DNA of 64,000 bases from Dendrolimus kikuchii. Its lineage: Eukaryota; Arthropoda; Insecta; Lepidoptera; Lasiocampidae. Below are positions 10,319-23,700 of this stretch, piece after piece. The stretch covers positions 1,867,501-1,931,500 of the forward strand of contig CM034392.1 in assembly GCA_019925095.2 (NCBI GenBank), written 5' to 3'. The position numbers were made by a program, and so were the translations under genes. The first letter of the stretch is position 1. The number at the start of each line of letters is the position of its first letter. Below the pieces are notes generated by a model that saw only the letters and a program-made list of their open reading frames with translations, was not told where the DNA came from and ran no database searches.

Positions 10319-11984
10319 GTTTAGTCATTCAATTCAGATACTGCTTTGATTGTTTAGATTTTAGGAAAAGTCCATTGAATTGTTGTATTGGTCTTAATAC
10401 ACTAAAGTATATGTATATGTATTACTTAGCATATTCTTGCCAATTTATATTACCTGATTGAACGAATTTAATTTCTGTAATTATTTTCTATTGTGCTCTT
10501 AATATTATTATGTAGTACACTTTTGGCTATGTGAATTGCTAGATGAACAACTTGACTTTTCTATCATCAAATAACAGAAATCTATCTGCCGCACTCAGAG
10601 AGATTAAATAACAGTTAACTTATATAAGAGGTGTCTAATATTTTTTTTTTCTATTTTATACCTAATAAAATAAATCATTTAATTTATTTTCATTTTAAGA
10701 GCGATTTCACGACGTGATATATGCTTTGCTAAAACGCTGTATAGATTTAAGTAAAGAGTAAACAGTAAAATCGTCTCCAATTAAGTATGATGTACTATTA
10801 ACTCTTCAAGTGTGGCAGTATGGGTTATAAAATTGAATTAATAGTCAATATTAATCAATCTGTGATCAGAAACACAAATTCTAAATTCAAAAATTATAAG
10901 AAACAATATATTAAATTAGTATTTTCAATTAATTTATATTCTTTCAACAAATTGTTTTGAAACATATTGATGATATTGGAGGGACAGAGTGTATATCGGG
11001 CCTTATGCGTCATTTTTTATTTAAATGTGAAATTTAGACATTCCATTTTTAAAAGAGCTTATTATTAGTGTTTAGTGTTAATAACTTTTTAATTTAACTC
11101 TTGTATTTAATTTATTTTGTTATTTATTAAGTATAGATTAATTTATTCTATTAATATTTGAAACTTCTTACTTCTATTCTAGACGGAAGGTGTTGTGATG
11201 TGTAAAAATATTCGAAAGGGTTTTATTTGAGCGAAAAATCTGTTTGCCATGTCTCTTCTCAATCACAAATGTTAATTGTCAAACGATATTATTCTATTGT
11301 ATTTATTATGACTGTAACAATGTAGTGTGATAGCAGATGCACTTGTGAATGACAATAAAAGTCTCTAACTTCTTCTGTTTGTTTTATTTCGTATCATGGA
11401 AGAGTAATTACCAGGAATATCATCACAGTCTAAGAATCGAGTACTTAGTTCGCTTAGTGGTTATCTTTCCCTCGTTCAAATATTAAGAAAACTTAATGCC
11501 TCTCTACAATCTTGTGCGCCCATGCAGTGAGCGGCGAGTCACCGTCTGCTCATTTTATACATCTTCTCCGAACATTGCGATGAGCAGACGCCATAGTCCC
11601 AATAGTCCCAGATCCTTAGTTCTACTAGTAGTTCATCCCAATAGCCCGGTACTTTTTGTTTTCATTCTCTCCAATAGTCCTACACTAACCGGGGCTTGTC
11701 CTTGGGTGCATTTTTATAAAATGTAGACGGATTATCGCCGGTCAGTGTCACGCCACATTTACATTAAGTTTGTCAAGGGGCCTGCCTATACGTGTTGACC
11801 TTCCCATGGCCCTACGCAACCCCTCCAAAAGGCTCCGCTAAATTCACTAGTGTACATATAACTGTATTAAGGCATTTCAAGCATAGCAAATTAAATAAGT
11901 TTTTAAAAATTCAAAAATGGCCTGACCCATTTGTAAGTACTATTCACTAAGTAATGCTTGAAATATAGTAAGAAACCTTTTGAC
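10319..11984. other. AT-rich intergenic; possible 3' terminal exon at 11183-11360
   Basis: Mostly AT-rich. Near 11173-11182 a pyrimidine-rich stretch ends in TTCTATTCTAG, followed by a short open segment ending in TGA (11228-11230). An AATAAAA polyadenylation signal follows at about 11354. This could be the last exon of a + strand gene whose other exons were not recognised, or chance. No protein similarity was recognised. Confidence 0.25.
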
Positions 11985-12140
11985 TATATAGTTCACATTT
12001 CTCACAAAACACATAATTACTCCTCAAAAACTATCAATATCCTATAACTATTGTTCATTTACGAGTAATTTTATATATTTTTAGAAAATAAAACTGCACA
12101 GCACAACATCTCCTTTCAGTTCCCGCCAAAAACTCCTCAA
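11985..12140 (-). repeat. Dispersed repeat family I, inverted copy
   Basis: Reverse complement of 5585-5738, from GTTCACATTTCTCACAAAAC to CAGTTCCCGCCAAAAACTC. Confidence 0.6.
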
Positions 12141-12154
12141 ATATCGATTTCGAG

Positions 12155-12325
12155 TAAAGGGGCCCATACGCGATTCTACATTACAGTCCTGCACAGGACG
12201 AAGCTTGCACGACTCAAGAGACAGTTTGTTCGGTGTTGCTGAACGCAATGCAGGATGCAAACAACATGCAGGGTCCTGCATTACGTGGCTGACTGCAATG
12301 CAGGAAACTGTGAATGGGCACCTTA
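12155..12325. mobile_element. MITE with GGGGCCCAT / ATGGGCACC ends
   Basis: The left end reads TAAAGGGGCCCATAC. The right end, complemented, reads TAAGGTGCCCATTC. The interior repeats CTGCAATGCAGG-type words in both orientations (GTCCTGCA, TGCAGGA). Non-coding. The target duplication is not clean, so the superfamily is uncertain. Confidence 0.45.
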
Positions 12326-13834
12326 GTGATAACCTCCTAATTACGTTTTCTGAATTGATTAGATTAGATTTGACTTTGACAACTATAAAGTCTAAACTGA
12401 CATTTTCCTTGTATATCTCCAGGTTTTCCGGATGGGTTTTACCCATTATGGGTAATATTTTGCGGTTGGGGAATTTTATGCAATAAGAATATCTTGGGTA
12501 TAATTTTGTGTACGAAAATTTTAGCGCTTAGGAATTGGAGAAGTATTTTGTTCCTCTAGGGCGGTGTCTCTATGAGTTTGACAATGGAGTTGAAGTATAA
12601 TTATTTATAATTTATTTTTCAAAATAAAAATAAATTCCTTATAAATTATTAATCTTACTATAAAACCCATAAAATATTCGACATAGCATGAAATCGAAAA
12701 TAAAAGTTAAATTATGTAAGATTTATATCATATGAGTTAAATCCAAATATGTCTGTATACAACACTTGTAATGGTACTGATTACATGTCACTTTTGGTGT
12801 AATAAATAAAAACCCAGTGTGACTATTGGGTTTATTTATCTCACTATTTAGGATAAAAACCAGGGTTAGCTTTAGTAACGTAGTGAACAATTATGTATAT
12901 TGTCACAAAATTCAATAATACTAATATTATGTAATATAAAATATTTGCAATAAAAGAATCTGCAAGTTTCTTTTTAGTTAAATGTAAAATGTTAACATAC
13001 ATTTAATAAACTATAGATATACTTAAAAAGGAAAAAATGAAATCATGTCGCCGAAATTGCATTTTTGTTGCCGAATAAGTAGATGGTCCTCTCTCTCTTA
13101 TCTATTTCTTAAGCTGCTATATTAACAACTAATAAAGCGTTTTGTGTATCAAATAATAACACTAACAGCCCATAAAGCTCTCACTGCTGGGCTTGGGCCT
13201 TCCATTAATAGGCGAAAGGAACAGTATACTGACTACGCTTCATAAAGTGGATTGTTTGGATTGACACATTCTGTTATCTTAATGTGCAAGTTTCATCACA
13301 GGACTTTTTCCATAATCACGATTTTCTTTCGCTTCGCCTTCTTATAAAGTAACGATATCTAAAACGACAAAAAAAGTCAAAAATCATTTAAGCAGGTTCT
13401 TTTAGGTTTCAGTAGAATTTTTGAAAAATTAGTCTTATGAGGTAATGATTTGTCATCGTATAACATGTCACAGTTGTTATTTTATCCGGAATTCTTGCGT
13501 TATATCAAATTATTAAAAAAATATGACAATTCGTCGCTTCTGTATAACATTTTAATATGCATGCTTCAATAAACACTTGTCCAATTTTCATCTAATATAA
13601 TATATGGGTACAGTTGCTGAAATAATATCATTTTGGGGACAATTTTGGTAAATTTAGGGTTTTTTAAATTCAATCTGGAGACCCTGTGCTTGTTGACTGT
13701 CGTCTTTACTTTCCGAATGAATCACTGTAAAATTTGTTTCGTGAGAGTTGTTTCAGTGCAAAATATTATTTACTTGAAATTAATTATTTATAACCAAGTC
13801 TGCAATGAATTAGTGAAAAACTTAGTGTATCACA
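12326..13834. other. Upstream region of Myd88; no other gene seen
   Basis: AT-rich. 13168-13225 contains the CTGCTGGGCTTGGGCCTTCC block common in lepidopteran repeats. No unambiguous TATA box or NF-kB-type site was found close to the Myd88 start codon, so neither promoter nor 5' UTR can be delimited. Confidence 0.4.
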
Positions 13835-13962
13835 ATGGTCTGCCAGTCTAATTTGAATACGTTGTCACTAGCGGATCTGCCATTCAAAACCAAACAATTG
13901 CTGTCTTATTTATTGAATACCAATAAAATAATACCAAGTGATGGACCTGATAAGCTACCTAG
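13835..13962 (+). CDS. Myd88: Myd88 exon 1 (start; N-terminal part of death domain)
   Basis: Encodes residues 1-42 and two bases of codon 43 (MVCQSNLNTLSLADLPF at the start), the first helices of the death domain. It ends CCTAG before GTAATTAC. An in-frame TAG lies at 13823-13825, so this ATG is the first usable one. Phase 2 matches the exon 2 acceptor, completing an Arg codon and giving DKLPRDWRGL across the junction. Confidence 0.85.
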
Positions 13963-16900
13963 GTAATTACTTATGTGTTTACCATTAAATATATTATGCA
14001 CGTTTGTTGTTATTTCCGCTTCGAATATTATGATAGAATAGCGACAACATTGTAACTTAGATAACATCTAGCCTTTCGCTCTCGTCATTTTGGGCCTGTA
14101 TATTTCTTGTCAGATTAATTCATGTCGTCACAGTTATTGCTTCACTGCATTTGCGTTGTTATACTTTTTTCAATGGACATTGAATAGTAGATCCAGTTAT
14201 TGTCAAGTTTTCATTATGTAATTTACAATTTTAATCTTTATATATACTCTTATGGTGTTGGAGACGTAATCGTTTTTTTATTTCCTATATTACACCAAGT
14301 TAAAAGTTACTGCAAATGGTTATAAATATATGAAATAGTTCAATATTAATTAAGTAACTGGTTATTGTTAAGGTCATTTTGAATTTTTTGCTTTATTATT
14401 GCCTCACAGCTGAGATATTCTTTTGATTACAATTCATTATTAAACAATTATAAAAATTGTTTATAGCAATTTGTCATGAAATCCTTCAAATAGATGTCAA
14501 TTTATAAAAAGTTTTTTAACTCGATGTGTTGCTAGAGAGTTCCTTGCTGCTTCTTTTCATTAAATAACAATAATATGTTGTGAAGCGGTGTACATAAAAT
14601 GGGAAGTAGGTTTAATTTTCTTTATTCTTTATTGTACACAAAAAGTTCAAACAAAATTATAGAATAATGGTGATGTACAAAGGCGAGCTTAACACTAAAA
14701 GAGTTTTCTTCCAGCAAACCTATGAGTCTAGCGAGAAGGAGGAAGCAAAAGGTAGGGTTGTGTACATTAAGATATTTTACAATTTAAGTATGTAACATAT
14801 AATATAAACAGATAAAAATAAATTACATACAAGATACACTAAGATACAAACATACATACATACATATATAATGTAAAATACAGACATATAAGGATAAATT
14901 AAGATAGATAGTGCTCTATGACTTTTTTTTAAACTGCTCTTCAAAGAATTATCTCGGATTGTATGTGGCAGGGCAATCCATAATCTAAGTGCGTGGACGG
15001 AGAAAGGACCACTATAACATGCCAATGAGTGTGTGGGAGCTTTGAGAAGAAGAGATTTATATGTATGACCTTCAAAAAACATTCTACAGTGCAATTCAGT
15101 TTGAATAAAAATTTTGAATTTGAAAATACTTTTGCTTTGTTTTCAGCCAGTTTAACATATATTAATTATTATAATATTGTAACATAAGAATATTACGACA
15201 AGCTTCAGCATGTGCAAGAATCGTCGCTTGCCTTGTCTCTGCGGTGTCTCTTACCATTCCCGCCTAGAGCACAGGGGCCCGCGCTCCCTAGAAGTCATTC
15301 GCATGACACTTGTGCTTATGAGACAAAGCAAGGCGCATGCACGTCCCACCTTCAGTGCCTGCCGTTCTACTGTGTGTACAATGGGGAGTGTTCTGATGAG
15401 CTAGTTGGTTTGGAACTTATGTCGCCTTTTTACCACCGCACTGCTCGCCAGTGACTGAGAGTTCATCTACACTTCCTTGACATCTGAAAGTTATCGACTG
15501 TACATGGCGTTCTCTCCTTTATGCCATATGTAAGCAAGTTATGGAATGAACTCCCTTCCGCAGTTTTCCCAGAGCACTACAATATGGGGCTCTTCAAAAA
15601 AGGCATAAACAGATATTTGCAGATGTCCAAGGGCGACGGTAGCCACTTGTCATCAAGTGGACCCGTTGGTCAGTTTGCTTACAAGCAAACATAAAAAAAA
15701 GGTAGTGTTCTGCATATTTATTTGCGGTTTGCAGTTCACCTCAGGTGTCAGGATCTTTTTTTGTAACTATTTTCTGAAGCAAACATAGATGGTGTAGATT
15801 ATATTATACAGTATTTATGTAACTCAAAAATACCTGAAATTGTTACCCTGCTGGTGCAGCGCCACTGCTGACTACCAACCCTCAGCTTGCCGCCAACATT
15901 TTACAATGTGGTGCACATGTCTAATCTAAACATCTGCTACTTTTAACTGCTATATATGTTTATATCGACTTAGAATTTTATAAAATCAGTTTACCATCAT
16001 ATTCTAGACATGTTAAGGAATCAATTTATGTATGAAGTAACAATCAACTTTTTAAACTCATCACACATCATGGGAGGTCCCCCTGAGGAAAACCACAAAA
16101 TTATGTATTATAAATGAAATGAAGAGCTAGATGTTGAAAAAATGCATTTACTAATATCAAAGTAAGAAAGAGAGTTGGTCTGAAAGAGAGTGTCGGGGTG
16201 AAGGTAAGGAAAGGAATGCTCCGGTGGTTCGGGCATGTTGAAAGAATGCATGATGAAAGAATGACTAAACAGATATACAATGCAAAAGTGGATGGATGCA
16301 GAAGTCGTGGAAGGCCACGACACACCTTCCATGATCAAATTGATCGTATACTAGCAGAAGGTGATGTCAGGAGCCTTACGACAAGAGCTATGAATGTCAA
16401 AGAAGCGAGTGAGGTGTGTAGGAATAAGCGTGAATGGCGCTCTGTTGTCCGTGCCTACCCCGCAAGGGAACTAGTGTGAAGCTATGTATGTATGTATGTA
16501 CTAATATCAATTCTTAAGTTTTGAAGCTGGGCTTTCATATAGTTTTACTTCCGTACAGATGAATCTGTGCACCACAAGAATGTTTAAAACTTTACAGTTT
16601 TCAAGTTATGTACCATCACTTAGAACTTAGTGCAATCTACACATACAAAGCAGATTATCTATAATATTATAAAATTCTAAACATGCCATGTCTGTACATT
16701 GAAGCCAGTAAAAAAAAAACTGGAACACACTATATAAGGGGAATACCCTTGCGTTATGATATGGGGTTTTTTAAGAAGGGCATTATAAAATTTCTTAGAG
16801 GTCGTCGGCAACGCGTTGGCGACACCCATGGTGTTGCAAACGTCTATAGGCGATGGTAACCACTTACCATTAGGTGGGCCATCTGCCTGTTTGTCTACTT

Positions 16901-17680
16901 CAGGCAATATAAAAATAATGGAGAACATGATGCAAATATTTTTAGATTTCTTGTCTTTTTCTTCGGGATTCACGTAAAAGCTACTCGGCCGATTCGATCC
17001 GGTTTTCGCTGCTCGACAACGGGGAAATTACTTGTACTTAAAGTCTTCGCTACTTTTTATCCTAGGAATCCCGCGGGATTTTTTTGGGAATGATTTAAAA
17101 TGGTCAGATTAAAAAAAAAACGAATTCCAATATGATTGTATCACTAATCGATAGTAAATTTTATGTAATAAAATGTGTGATTTTTTTATCCCGGGTATTT
17201 TCCCGGGAGTGGTATGTAGTTGTTTGGGTGCAAAAAAATTTGCTTATTCCGACACAGCTTTCACTAAAGCGATAACTTACATTCATTTTTAAAGCCTGCG
17301 ATACTTGTGTCCGGGGAATCCCCGTGGGAATTTCAAGTCAAGCGTGGATGAAGTCATGGGCATGTGTTGTCAATAAAAATGTGTGGGCTTGGTAATCTTA
17401 TTGATTCCCCCTTTAGAAGTGTTCCTTGGTACTATCACTATACTATACTATATATATATATATATATATATATCTTAATATATATAAATCTCGTGTCACA
17501 ATGTTTGTCCTCAATGGACTCCTAAACTACTTGACCGATTTTAATCAAATTTGCACACCGTGTGCAGTTTGATCCGACTTGAAAGATAGGATAGCTAACA
17601 TTTGGACCCGGTAGGTGGCGCTGGAATCGGGTTCTAAATTTTATTAGTTCAGGGCAGAACAACGTCTGCCGGGACAGCTA

Positions 17681-17719
<39 letters not shown>

Positions 17720-20700
17720 CCGTGCAGGAACGGAGAAAGAATACAATTTCCTGCGGCCGAGCGGCCTGTCGTAAGAGGCGACTTAACAACCCACAGCCAG
17801 GTGGTAGGGCATTTGCCCGACTGGATGGCTACCACCCCTGGTCTAAAGTATGTCGCCATAACAACCTTAAGTTGTGTTCCGGCATTAGTGACCAGGTTTC
17901 AGTCTCCCTTAAGAGAGCAGCAGCGCATTTGTAGCAACTTTGGTGTTGCAAATGTCCATAGGCGATGGTAACCACTTTCCATCAAGTGGGCCGTCTGCCT
18001 GTCTGCTGATCTCCTGCAATTAAAAAAATAATATATATATATATATTATATACTACTACTATACTTTTATCAGTTACAACCTGCACACTTATTTGTCAAA
18101 GGAAATAGGTATACTTTACCTATTGACTCTCTCTCTGTTTTTTCTTTCACCATATCCCAATTAATTGGGGTCGACACAATATGGTCTTTTCCTTCCACAC
18201 TCCTCTATTCTGACACATCTTCTGTCACACCACAAGTCATCATATCATCCTTCACATAATCCATCTATCATTTTTTTGGTTTATGGTTTACCTTTACATG
18301 AGTACCCATCCATCTTGTAGTTTAACATTCTTTTTGTCATGTGGCTTTCATCCCTTCTCATTATATGCCCATTCCACAATACAATATAATACAATACTCT
18401 TTATTGTACACCAACATTACATTGAAAAAATACACAAAAAATTTACTTACTAAAAGGTAGTACAATGGGCGGCCTTATTGCTAAAAGCAATCTCTTCCAG
18501 GCAAACTTTGGATGGACAAGATCTAATTACATAGATAGCAGTTGAAATATATATTAATATAATAATTATAATACATATATTATAGTTCTAAAATTATATA
18601 TGTACAGTCAGCGTCTTATAGAAAGAAGCGGCCAAGATGATCAAATAGATAAGAACATCGAAAGTGATCATTAGTATCGGTACAACCATTGTCGTCTAAT
18701 AGATCGAATCGGCCGTCTTGACCAAATACATCAGTACACCGACAACGCCAAATACATGAGTACATTCATATCGTCATTATTATGTTAACAACCACCTCGC
18801 CAAAACAAAGAGACACTCTAGAAAAATGAACTCTATTCTAAATGTGATAAGTGTCAAATCGAGATGATTTCATACTAAATCAAAATTTCAATAGTATGAT
18901 TACTGTTATAAAAATCTTTTTCATTTTTATAACGTAACTAATATTTGCCCTCGACTTCATTTTCATTACTAAGATAGCAAAGATTAAAGTTATTTTATCA
19001 ATATGTAAAATTGAATAAATATTTAATATGACAATACATGAATCCTAGATATATCCATAAACTCCCGATATTTGTAATGTTACTAAAGATTTATTCAACT
19101 ACAGATGTTTCACTAAGGATTTCTAATAATTACAGACAGTGTCTTGTAATTTGCGAACATTGCGTCAAAGTTGATCTAGTGCTTTGAAAGTGGAAGGAAA
19201 TCCCGGGAAATCTCAAGAGTCCCAATATAGTCATGTATAAAAATGTCATAAAGTATTTAACTATGCTGTAATAAGAGTAACACGACTAGTTTTCATGCTA
19301 TATCTAGGCGCATTATTCCCAAGAAAATTTTGGAACTTTCCGTCACTAAAGTTAGAGTAAAAACATAAAAAAGTGAATCCGGTTTCCTGAAAAATTACAC
19401 TAGAATTCCCATGATATTAGCTTTTTCAGCATTTAAGTAAAAAATGTCTGTATAATAGTGAAAACCTCATAGAAATTAACATATATTTATGAAAAAAAAA
19501 CATTAATTGTTTCAATTTTCCATCAATCAAACAATTTGATCGCAATCGATTTTTTTAATAGCTTCAATGTACAGACAAAGCTATTTTACAATATTAACTT
19601 AATTTTAACATTTCATTTGACATAATACACTATGTATATGTGAGTATACTTTCTATGTATATATGAGTTTGTTGAAATATCTACTAAAGAGTTTCAATAC
19701 ACAAGAAATTTAGAATTCGAGATAAAACTTTTTTTTATCAGCAATGAATAATTGATGTTTCTTGGATACTGTTTTAATGTCTAATACGTATATGAATTCT
19801 CGTGATCTATACTTAGATCATACTATACATATGTTCACGCCACCGCGTAACGAACGATGATTCCCCGAAAAAGTAATTTACCCCGCACTTCCGCGTCTCA
19901 ACGATCAGTCTGAATCGATCCGTCGTAAAGACATTCACGCATCGCGCGCGCATTTGAGATATCCACCCAATTGCAATACTAATCGGGTTCCAAGAGCTTG
20001 GTGATAAGTGGCAAGTGAATCTAGTTGTGAAGCGGGAGATATATAACAAGAGAACACGCACTGCTGCTCCTGTATCGCAGACGCTCCGGTTACTCAGCTC
20101 ATATTATTACGGGTGAGTCCATTTATCTCCATTCCCTCTTACCCTTGCACCCTTGAAATCTGGCAATCGGCCAGATCATATGGTCCTTCGAGCTCTTTAT
20201 AGCTTATATATAGGATGGTGTATATTGTAGCGATGGTATGGGTGGGTGTAGTGTAGTATTGTGTAAGTGAGTAGCAGGTAGTCATTGTTGTGAATTAATA
20301 GGTGAATTACGACGAGAAGAGTTTCTTGATTCCGTGGTTGGGCGGGTGTGTTCTCGTCCTCTTAGTTGTGGGGGCAAGAGGTGAGAATTGTCATATGTGG
20401 GTGATTCAAAGCCACTGCGATGTAAGGTGGTATGGTGTTTCTCGCTATCACATTCTCTACACCGTCCTGTGGATCTGCACTCGTCAGAGTAATGGGGTCC
20501 TAGACACTTACGGCACCGTTCATGAGCTTGGATAAAATCCCAGCGCCCTTGCGTAGGCTGTCTTAGGTATTCACCGCAGTTCAGCAACCTGTGTCCTCTA
20601 ACGTGACACCAAGGGCAGTAATAATTATTGGTCGGTGCTGGTGGGTGGGCGGAATCTTGTGCTTGGGCTCGAAATATTGTGTAGACTGTGGGTATCCTTG

Positions 20701-23700
20701 AGCGTACTGTTACGCTTACTTTGTAGAGGATATGTTAAAGGTGGGCGGACGGAAGTAGTGGGCTGAAAACGAACGTGCCGAATTTCTGGTCTGGGTGCAG
20801 AAGCGCGTGGTTGGTATTCAGTTTGAATGGGTTATATGTCTCAGTTTCTGTGCATGCATGGTCTTCTAAGAATGTGATTACATCCTTTAAGGTGGGCAGA
20901 GTGTCTGATGCGTTCGTTCAAATAATGTGCGAAGCTCGCCCTTTAACTTCCGCACTACTACTGACACTAGGACGTAGTCTGATCATGTAGTGGTATTTAG
21001 GTTTTTAAGCGCCGATTGGGTTGAAATAAGAGGGGCATAAAAATAACTGTCTGATTTGTGAGCAGTGGGGTAACTCTATTTGAGAAAAGCGAAAGTGTTG
21101 TCATCGCTACATCGTAGTTCTCATCGTTTGAGGTGTGATACCATACTGAGAGCTTCTCCGGAGAGGCAAGAAAATAAATAGTGTAATTTAACTGCACCTG
21201 ATTACCGGCAAATACAACGCCTCTCGCCCTTTCTCAATGGTCTTCTTAGAGTAGGAGGGCGCTTGTCCAACTCAGCCCTTAGATATGACACACAACATCC
21301 CCTCATCTTACCCAGTTCAAGCCCCCTTGTGGAAATTATAGATCATTTCCACACTATACACTGCCACCCGGGCGCAGCACGCACTACTCCGTCAACAATA
21401 CTGGATTTTATCTGGAAGGCGAGTCATTCGTCACCGTGTCTTTAAATGTGTACGCTGTTTTAGGCATCGATCAGCCGAATCCCCCTTTTATGGCCGACCT
21501 ACCGGCTGATCGAGTCAGCCCACAACCGGTGTTTAGTCAAGTGTCCACGGATTTTGCCGGACCATTCCTAATTAAATCAAGTAACGCAATGCCAAACTTC
21601 TCAAAGGCTACTTTTGTGTTTTCGTTTGTCTCGCCACCAAGGCAGTGCACTTAGAGGCTGTCTCGGAACTTTCTACGGACGCCTTTTTTGCGGCACTGCA
21701 AAGGTTCGTTAGTCGGCGCGGAATCCCTACCCTAATTCGCTCTGATTGCGGTACAAACTATGTCGGCGCAAGAAATCAGCTCATAGAAGTACAAAACTTC
21801 TTAAAGGCCAATGATGATAGAATTACGCACAAGCTAGCCACACAGCAGATCACATGGTTGCTCAATCCGCCCTCAGCTCCTTCTTTTGGCGGTCTGCACG
21901 AGGCAGCCGTGAAATCTACTAAGCAATTACTCTATCGCGTATTAGGTGAGCAGCATCTGACCTTTGAAGAATTTTCTACACTCTTAGCCCGTATTGAGGC
22001 CGTTCTCAACTCTCGACCACTCTGCCCTCTGTCTTCAGACCCTACAGACTTCGAAGTCCTAACCGCTGGTCATTTCCTTATAGGTCGCCCACTTACCGCA
22101 TTACCCGAACATTCCCATGAATCCTCTCCTCCATCAACCCTACGACGTTTTCGCTTAGTGCAAGCGTTGGCTCAGCGATTTTGGACCTTGTGGTCGAAAT
22201 CCTACCTGCACACTCTCCAATCCCGATCTAAATGGACTACGGAAACCAGTCGACCCAAGATTGGTGAGCTGGTACTCATAAAGGAGGATAATCTTCCCAG
22301 ACTCCAGTGGAAGATGGGAAGAATAAAGAAGATTCTGCCCGGAAAGGATGACGTCGTCCGAGTCGTAGAACTCAGCACCAAGGATGGCAGCTTAACGAGA
22401 CCAGTCACAAAGATTGCTCGTCTTCCCCCCGACGACAACAGCACTTAGTCAGCACTATAAATGGGAGCCGTCACCTTTTCCCCGGGCCCCAGGATGTTCA
22501 CGCCACCGCGTAACGAACGATGATTCCCCGAAAAAGTAATTTACCCCGCACTTCCGCGTCTCAACGATCAGTCTGAATCGATCCGTCGTAAAGACATTCA
22601 CGCATCGCGCGCGCATTTGAGATATCCACCCAATTGCAATACTAATCGGGTTCCAAGAGCTTGGTGATAAGTGGCAAGTGAATCTAGTTGTGAAGCGGGA
22701 GATATATAACAAGAGAACACGCACTGCTGCTCCTGTATCGCAGACGCTCCGGTTACTCAGCTCATATTATTACGGGTGAGTCCATTTATCTCCATTCCCT
22801 CTTACCCTTGCACCCTTGAAATCTGGCAATCGGCCAGATCAACATATATATAATATACCCCAGTCATTGAAAAAAAGCTTAATCTAACGTTCTGGTGAAA
22901 TCGTATCGGAATCAGGCAATGTTTATGCAGTATAACGACTTTAAACCACTCCCGGGAAGTTTTCGCGGGATTCCCGGAATATAAACTAACGAAGCATTCG
23001 AAAAAGAACGTGGTTATCGTTTTAGTATCAATTGAATCTGAATCAACTAATTGTTATGCAAATAAATAATTTATACTATTCCCGACAAAAATTTCGCAGG
23101 ATACCCGGGTCCATATCCATCAAAGTACCGCAGTATTTGAAAAAGAAAGTGCATTGTGTTTTACTATAAGTTGTATTCAAATCAGCTAATTTATATGCAT
23201 ACTAACCACTAGAAACCACCCTCGGGAAAATTTCCTTGAGATTCCCAGGACACAAAGTATTGCTGTATTTAAAAAATAATGTATCGTGTCTAAAATCGTG
23301 TAAGAATAAATAAACTAATTTGTAAGCGTCCTAACAACTTTAACCAGCTCCTGAGAAAATTCGCGGGATCCCCAGGATAAAAAGCATCACAGATTTAATT
23401 TCAGAAAATTTGCTATCAATGAGTAAAAACATCGCATCGAAATAAGAAAGCTTTTTTTATTCTGGCCTCTTCAAACCGTTCCCGGAAAATTTCCCGTGCG
23501 ATTCCGGGATAAAAGGTAGCGCAGAATTTAAGTCTTGAGAATTTGCTCTGGCCTAGTAGTTTTTACGTAAATCCCGAACAAACAGACAAACCGACTAACA
23601 GACAAGAAATCTAAAAAAATTCACCGTGTCTCCATCGTTTATATAGTCTATTCCAATTGTGTTTTTTTAATAACTTCAATGTAGAGAGACGACATATTTA

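Larger units (their letters stand above)
19832..22841 (+). mobile_element. BEL/Pao LTR retrotransposon, internally deleted and rearranged
   Basis: Two 347 bp LTRs (19832-20178 and 22495-22841) start TGTTCACGCC and end GGCCAGATCA. They are flanked by the 5 bp duplication ACATA (19827-19831 and 22842-22846). A candidate primer-binding site TGGTCCTTCGAGCTC starts 2 nt after the left LTR. Between the LTRs are an inverted gag piece (- strand) and a + strand integrase. Protease, reverse transcriptase and RNase H are missing. The LTRs look nearly identical, which points to a fairly young insertion. Confidence 0.9.

Noticed and set aside
17722..17934. Recurrent 60-78 codon frames beginning MQERRKNTISCGR, seen at several places on both strands
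   Set aside because: They are by-products of interspersed repeat family B. Frames differ between copies and no domain is recognised.
19813..20061. Identical ORFs at 19813-20061 and 22455-22724 (- strand)
   Set aside because: They are inside the two LTRs of the BEL/Pao element and only duplicate each other.
20775..20990. + strand ORF inside the BEL/Pao element
   Set aside because: Shadow of the inverted gag on the opposite strand.
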